Shown: positions 15,401 through 17,789 of the stretch, piece by piece
Position numbering within the stretch: position 1 is the stretch's first letter
How the letters are laid out: every line of letters starts with the position of its first letter
Origin: an uncultured Desulfomonile sp.
GTDB taxonomy: Bacteria; Desulfobacterota; Desulfomonilia; Desulfomonilales; Desulfomonilaceae
Direction: 5' to 3'
Assembly: GCA_903853735.1 (NCBI GenBank)
Contig: CAINUH010000228.1
Span: forward strand, 1 to 17,789
Length of the DNA: 17,789 nucleotides
Made by a program: the position numbers and the translations under genes
Notes under the pieces: model-generated
What the model was told of the DNA's origin: nothing
What the model saw: the letters and a program-made list of their open reading frames with translations, nothing else
The model's database searches: none

Positions 15401-17789
15401 CCTGAAAGCAAGACCCGCCGAAAAGAAAACGATCTCATTGAAGGTCACTGATCAATCAGGTAAGGGGGTTGCGACTGAGATGGCGGTATGCGTTGTCGAT
15501 GAAGGGGTTCTGGCCCTTACCCGCTACAAGACACCTGACCTCAGCGGTCTCACCAAGTTCAACCTGCCCCTGGCAGTGTTCTCGGGGGATCTGCACCTGG
15601 ATTTGGTGAGTCAGGATCTTTTTCGCCGCCTGTCCACTCGCCCGCTTACAGGCGGCGGCCTCGGAGTAGGTGAACTTAGCCCCGCGTTGCGTAAGGATTT
15701 TCGGCCTGTGGCGTACTATAATCCAGCGGTGCTGACGGACGAAGAAGGCCATGCCAGGGTTGAGTTTCAGTTGCCCGACACCAACACATCCTATCGCGTC
15801 TTCGCTGTTGTGTGTGACAAGGGCCCTGGTTTCGTCTCCGGTGAGCGCAGGATGGTAGTGAACAAGGAATTCTTCGTTGAGCCATCCGTGCCTCGGTTCT
15901 TAGTTCCGGGAGACAAGGTGACGTTTCCTGTGGTGCTGCACAACAGGACTGCAGAAAAAGGAACTGCGACGGTACGGGCGGAATCCGGGCCGGGTTTGAA
16001 TATCCGCGTCGAAGACGCCTCGCGCCGGATTGAGCCGTGGTCCTCTGCAGTGGCTAAGGTGTTCGCAGAGGTAACCGGCGGGGTTGACCGGGGAGTGTTG
16101 CGCTTCCACGGAAGATTTTCCGGAGAGCCAAACAGCTACGAGGACTCGATCGAACAGACCTTCCCCGTTCATTCTCGATACCTTCCTATCAATCGCGTCA
16201 AACTCGGCGATTTCACCGAAAAAGTCGATATAAAGACTGATTTGCCTGATGCGCTTAAAAATTTGACGCCTATCGAGATGAATCCGACCGACTTCACGGC
16301 CTATCTCAGCCTCGGCGTCACGAACTGGGCTAAACTAGGGCCTGGTCTGAGATACCTGCTCGCCTATCCATACGGTTGCATCGAGCAAACCAGTTCAGGA
16401 ATCATCCCGCTAGCCGGCATGAGAGGCCTGGTGGAATCCGGCTTGCTGCCCGGACTTAAGATAGAGGACGTGGACAAATTCCTGAAGAGCGGTGTGGAGA
16501 GACTTTTATCCATGCAGCTCGTGTCGGGCGGTTTCTCATACTGGCCGGGGCAGATCGATGCTTCGTGGTGGGGCACCATGTATGCGGTTTTCGCTCTTCA
16601 TGCCGCCCGTCAGGCGGAGGTTCCGGTCCCGCAGGATCGCATGGATAAGGCTCTGAAGTTCGTTCGTGAAAACCTCTTTGCCACCAATGGAGACAGGTTC
16701 CAGGGCAGTCAGTGGACCAGAGAGCTTGCTGTTTTCAATCTCTCCTTGGCCGGAATGATTAGTCCTCAGGAGTTGAATACGTTTTTTGACAATTACGGCT
16801 CCCTGAACGACCAGGCAAAGGCTTTGTTGATCATGTCGGCCAAGAAGACCGGCTTGTTGCCGGACGCAAAGCTCAAAGAGATGGTCAAAAGGATGGAGCC
16901 CCGTCTTGATGCGAATCGCAAAGACTATTACGACACGTCTTTTCGTGAAATCGCGGTCTGCCTTATGGCAGCCGTTGAGATTGGCGGATCACCGCAGAAG
17001 GCAGACGCGTGGGCGGGCTATCTCCTCAGGGGATTGCAGCCCCAGGGCCGCTGGGTGTCCACCGCGGATACGGGATGGTGCCTGCTTGCGCTACAGCAAT
17101 ACTTCAGAGGCCAGCCGAGCAAAGCATCGGACAAGACCAAGGTAAAGGTGAGCTACGGCGGCCACAGCCCCACCGAAGTCTCTGTTTCTGACACCACTGC
17201 ATATCTGGAGCTTGACGCGGGCATGTTGCTGGAACATGGCTCCATCAGGATTGAGGCTGACTCAAAACGTCTGATCACCTACACGCTGAACCTCACCTAT
17301 CCTGATCTGGTTCACGCTCCGGGTCATCTTTCCAGAGGCTTCACCTTACGGAAGAAAATGGAAAACCTCAATGGGTCCGATGAAATCCGGCTTGGCGACG
17401 TGATCAGGATGACGCTCGAGATAGGCCTCATTGACCCTGACAAGAGTCGTCAGCGCGACCTCTTTGAATATCTAGCGCTGGAGGACCCGGTTCCGGCAGG
17501 AATTGTGCCGATCAACTCGGAGCTGAAGACCGAAGGAGCACAGGAAGAAGATCCTTCTGCACGTACCTTTGGTAGTGATATGGATGATTTCACTCCTACA
17601 TACTTTGAATTTCGCGACGACGGTGTGCGGGTTTTCAAAAACAGCGCCTGGAGCGGTTCATTCCGGTACTCTTACCTGGCAAGAGCCGTTGCTGAAGGGG
17701 AGTTTTGGATGATCGGTTCGAGAATCTCTCTGATGTACGATCCCGATTGCTATGGCCGAACAGAGGGAAGGAAAGTCAGAATACTGCCC
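12438..17789 (+). CDS. Bacterial alpha-2-macroglobulin-like protein with thioester motif, 3' end outside window
   Basis: A very large secreted or periplasmic protein that in bacteria is thought to trap proteases and protect the cell envelope. The frame is open without a stop for 1784 codons to the final base. ATG 12438 follows a GAGGGG site and starts a signal peptide (MLSQFRRMMGLLSCLTVSIL, probable cleavage after APALG). LLSC at 11-14 is only a poor lipobox. Family landmarks: ERGVYRPGETVHFK near residue 501, the A2M-domain pattern VLTDEEGHARVEFQLPDTNT near 1097, and the thioester motif YGCIEQ with Cys1314 and Gln1317 (cysteine codon at 16377). The last residues (YDPDCYGRTEGRKVRILP) resemble the usual C-terminal end, so little is probably missing. 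A pbpC partner, common next to such genes, is not visible upstream and might lie downstream. Confidence 0.92.
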   Translation, partial: MLSQFRRMMGLLSCLTVSILILQAPALGDQLTVHASREAVGTDTETGAWSVRLKFNHPVFPSNLAGSTTVTADGAAIKFDVIVPSSREKASEAGREFLLFPLDPEAKSGSITIVVKQGLSDAVGRRSLAKDYIHRFAWALPITLSDVGTFSRSKTDKGLSFSVSDSVSQRDLGRALTVNPAVRRLTVSRESDRQFRITGDFEYDRDYVLKVSPLSVDKGRAEFVAQEFAFKGPGVKPEISFKSDRSVVELTGRQLLPLIFSNVSKVRCTLTRIPPDLIPEASEALRSGEGMQKLRLDERASSFTSLIAASKLSPVFISPDSVDSDVFFAPEAKANVFNYSMPLSFRKNPDQGGAWLASLTDPDGDFKGESIRLIQVTDLSVTYKISGKSLLLWVTSLYTGQPLSDVHLLLVSGDGSFVSVGKTSSDGLVLVKDGNRFLTTRGSEAAQHPIDVGSVRWVIAATKNDSCAIEVSSLRLKPFTVLQTAQIKEKPDSRTGYVFTERGVYRPGETVHFKFVSRAYENNRVSAPAGEKVKIEIIGPREDVNYSKELTLNEFGSCWDSQHVEKYYPVGTYTISVKSLLRKDNAYTFTGTFMVQEFKRQRHYATLSVKREQRSASDFVGVKVGEAYLIVEVKGQYYVGGPVKNGRVRWRANLIPATNVVRGFDAFFFGNEDDKTLFLESGESTLDAEGRLRFAVPLDSRLLTGIYAVEISATVLDIDGEPATEVEKYNPMPRFLVGIGEHPRKVQTGYSAPLRIMVVDENGKPVSSGKVDAAIMEKKSFYVEKRDTEGNLNTLWEDGWLKTLGSQIPLNHGEGTFQLDLNDSGDYLIAFTYEAEGSKYTSQAVFKVGWEEYDRWSRNQRDQDVRTFNEVLVSMSKKEYGVGENVRVQFNTARPVKKCLVTLEKDDILDYKVIEVKAGNGGYQFPVKEEYLPNIYFSVIAAVGREGFPVYSNQADSEIPTVYFGYADISVRSEIKRLSLAIDPGIADLKARPAEKKTISLKVTDQSGKGVATEMAVCVVDEGVLALTRYKTPDLSGLTKFNLPLAVFSGDLHLDLVSQDLFRRLSTRPLTGGGLGVGELSPALRKDFRPVAYYNPAVLTDEEGHARVEFQLPDTNTSYRVFAVVCDKGPGFVSGERRMVVNKEFFVEPSVPRFLVPGDKVTFPVVLHNRTAEKGTATVRAESGPGLNIRVEDASRRIEPWSSAVAKVFAEVTGGVDRGVLRFHGRFSGEPNSYEDSIEQTFPVHSRYLPINRVKLGDFTEKVDIKTDLPDALKNLTPIEMNPTDFTAYLSLGVTNWAKLGPGLRYLLAYPYGCIEQTSSGIIPLAGMRGLVESGLLPGLKIEDVDKFLKSGVERLLSMQLVSGGFSYWPGQIDASWWGTMYAVFALHAARQAEVPVPQDRMDKALKFVRENLFATNGDRFQGSQWTRELAVFNLSLAGMISPQELNTFFDNYGSLNDQAKALLIMSAKKTGLLPDAKLKEMVKRMEPRLDANRKDYYDTSFREIAVCLMAAVEIGGSPQKADAWAGYLLRGLQPQGRWVSTADTGWCLLALQQYFRGQPSKASDKTKVKVSYGGHSPTEVSVSDTTAYLELDAGMLLEHGSIRIEADSKRLITYTLNLTYPDLVHAPGHLSRGFTLRKKMENLNGSDEIRLGDVIRMTLEIGLIDPDKSRQRDLFEYLALEDPVPAGIVPINSELKTEGAQEEDPSARTFGSDMDDFTPTYFEFRDDGVRVFKNSAWSGSFRYSYLARAVAEGEFWMIGSRISLMYDPDCYGRTEGRKVRILP

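Overview
This 17.8 kb window looks like chromosome of an anaerobic Desulfobacterota-type (deltaproteobacterial) organism, probably a sulfate reducer or syntroph. The evidence is an HdrA/MvhD electron-transfer locus, a probable selenocysteine codon inside mvhD, a branched-chain-type ABC importer coupled to an acyl-CoA ligase, and a crotonase-fold gene. The taxonomic assignment is inferred from gene content; there is no rRNA or marker gene here.

Region 1 (1-2778, + strand): an Hdr-type redox operon. It holds the 3' part of hdrA (its start lies before the window), then mvhD, then a gene for a protein with two 4Fe-4S clusters. Two genes are interrupted by stop codons. mvhD has an in-frame TGA exactly where the family has a conserved Cys, followed by a SECIS-like hairpin, so it is best read as a selenoprotein. 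The next gene has an in-frame TAA at codon 40, which selenocysteine cannot explain.

Region 2 (2779-4209): a promoter with a structured leader, an isochorismatase-family hydrolase gene, then 583 bases of intergenic DNA with a perfect 8-bp palindrome, a good promoter candidate, a roughly 93-base palindromic element and several small hairpins.

Region 3 (4210-11486, + strand): a complete five-component branched-chain-amino-acid-type ABC importer in the order livK, livH, livM, livG, livF, followed at once by an AMP-forming acyl-CoA ligase and then a stand-alone receiver-domain protein. The layout suggests uptake of a carboxylic acid followed by its activation to a CoA thioester. The substrate cannot be read from the sequence.

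Region 4 (11488-12168, - strand): an enoyl-CoA hydratase/isomerase family gene, convergent with the receiver gene with one base between their stop codons.

Region 5 (12438-end, + strand): a very large secreted alpha-2-macroglobulin-like protein with an intact thioester motif. It is open to the last base, so its 3' end lies outside the window. No RNA genes, insertion sequences or CRISPR arrays were seen.
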